Shown: piece by piece, positions 63,631-64,000 of the stretch
Layout of the letters: each line of letters begins with the position of its first letter
How positions within the stretch are numbered: position 1 is the stretch's first letter
Assembly (NCBI GenBank): GCA_965662355.1
Contig: CBFIHP010000017.1
Location: 1-64,000 of the forward strand
Length of the DNA: 64,000 bases
Source of the DNA: GCA-2683825 sp965662355
Lineage (GTDB): Bacteria; Planctomycetota; UBA1135; GCA-002686595
Reading direction: 5' to 3'
Notes under the pieces: generated by a model
The model's database searches: none
Told to the model about the DNA's origin: nothing
Seen by the model: the letters and a program-made list of their open reading frames with translations, nothing else
Program-made: the position numbers and the translations under genes

Positions 63631-64000
63631 GGAATCAACACTCCTACCGCGCGCTCGTCGGAGACGAACTGAACTTGTTGGGAGATGGACGAATCGTCGG
63701 CAAAGGTGACGGTGACCGAGACCGGATGAGCGCCAGCATTGAAGTCACCGCCGTCGGTGTCACAGTCGAACCCGAAGAGCTCGCCGGCACCGAAGTCCGC
63801 GAACTCGAACGTCAAGCGCTGGAAGCGAGTGCTGGAGCCACCGACGGGGGCGCTGCCGATCCAACCGCTGGCGCCAGTTCCATCGCAGCTGGGTGGCTGA
63901 AGGCCCGCATCGTAGATCAAACCGGTCTGCACATCGGTTCCATTGAAAGCGTTCGTGCACGTGCCGCTCATGCCGCTGACCCCGTTTCCATCCGTGAAGA
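63627..64000 (-). CDS. C-terminal part of a secreted beta-domain protein, cut by the window edge
   Basis: The frame is open to the right edge, so the start lies outside. The visible 123 residues (for example GLIYDAGLQPPSCDGTG, FEFADFGAGELFGFDCDTDGG, HPVSVTVTFADDS) form a beta-sandwich-like C-terminal domain with paired Cys, of the type that ends large secreted planctomycete proteins. The family was not identified. Its stop overlaps the start of the DUF6288-like gene. Confidence 0.6.
   Translation of the reverse strand, partial: FTDGNGVSGMSGTCTNAFNGTDVQTGLIYDAGLQPPSCDGTGASGWIGSAPVGGSSTRFQRLTFEFADFGAGELFGFDCDTDGGDFNAGAHPVSVTVTFADDSSISQQVQFVSDERAVGVLIP

Overview
The window is GC-rich bacterial chromosome. 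It most resembles a marine or sediment member of the Planctomycetota. The clues are the sigma factor at 6790-7377, which belongs to the ECF class typical of that phylum; the many large secreted proteins, mostly without a clear Shine-Dalgarno sequence; several sulfatase-fold enzymes; a DUF6288-type protein; an IPTL-CTERM-like sorting tail; and a C-terminal domain reused on five unrelated secreted proteins. No rRNA, tRNA, CRISPR array or replication origin was seen. Family names are from memory of the families and motifs visible in the sequence; no database was searched.

Layout. 0.2-5 kb: tandem SGNH-hydrolase paralogues and a galactose-oxidase-like copper radical enzyme. 5-9 kb (minus strand): an outer-membrane porin fused to a remnant of an amidohydrolase, an ECF sigma factor and a sulfatase-fold lipoprotein. 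9-10.3 kb: a broken YHS-domain gene with an in-frame UGA and an acetolactate-decarboxylase-like lipoprotein. 10.3-12.9 kb: a compact minus-strand cassette of haem-oxygenase-like diiron enzyme, methyltransferase and TauD-type dioxygenase. 13-20.4 kb: RDD membrane protein, a large secreted PKD protein, an FG-GAP fragment, a LamG protein and a di-haem peroxidase. 20.5-25.3 kb: an overlapping three-gene operon that looks like sialic acid uptake and catabolism. 25.3-32.7 kb: an NTF2-like lipoprotein, two hybrid sensor kinases, an isochorismatase-like hydrolase and a YwaF-type membrane protein. 33-36.8 kb: a TMTC-like glycosyltransferase and sulfatase-TPR pair. 37-51.5 kb: secreted or exported proteins (IPTL-CTERM, subtilase, glycosidase-like, secretin N-domain, phosphodiesterase-like, matrixin), an aldonolactone-oxidase-like flavoenzyme and a low-GC cupin. 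51.5-60.4 kb: a region rich in mobile-element debris and duplications, with an AstE-like deacylase, another sulfatase and a long TolB-like propeller protein. 60.2-64 kb: small membrane proteins, a Tat-exported phosphoesterase, a PDZ/DUF6288-like protein and a gene cut by the window edge.

The strongest unexplained structure is a 12-base sequence, TGCAMCAACGCC, found at ten places between genes, plus one single-base variant. It matches the terminal inverted repeat of IS903-type (IS5 family) insertion sequences. One copy sits at the expected distance from a truncated IS903-like transposase (56404-56724), and two face each other around a 108-bp MITE-like unit (51690-51797). Other copies abut gene starts, broken genes or terminators. 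A separate exact-length 194-bp duplication (55478-55671 and 60190-60383) cuts off a secreted-protein gene and leaves a partial copy of a membrane-protein gene. Together these mark several sites of rearrangement.
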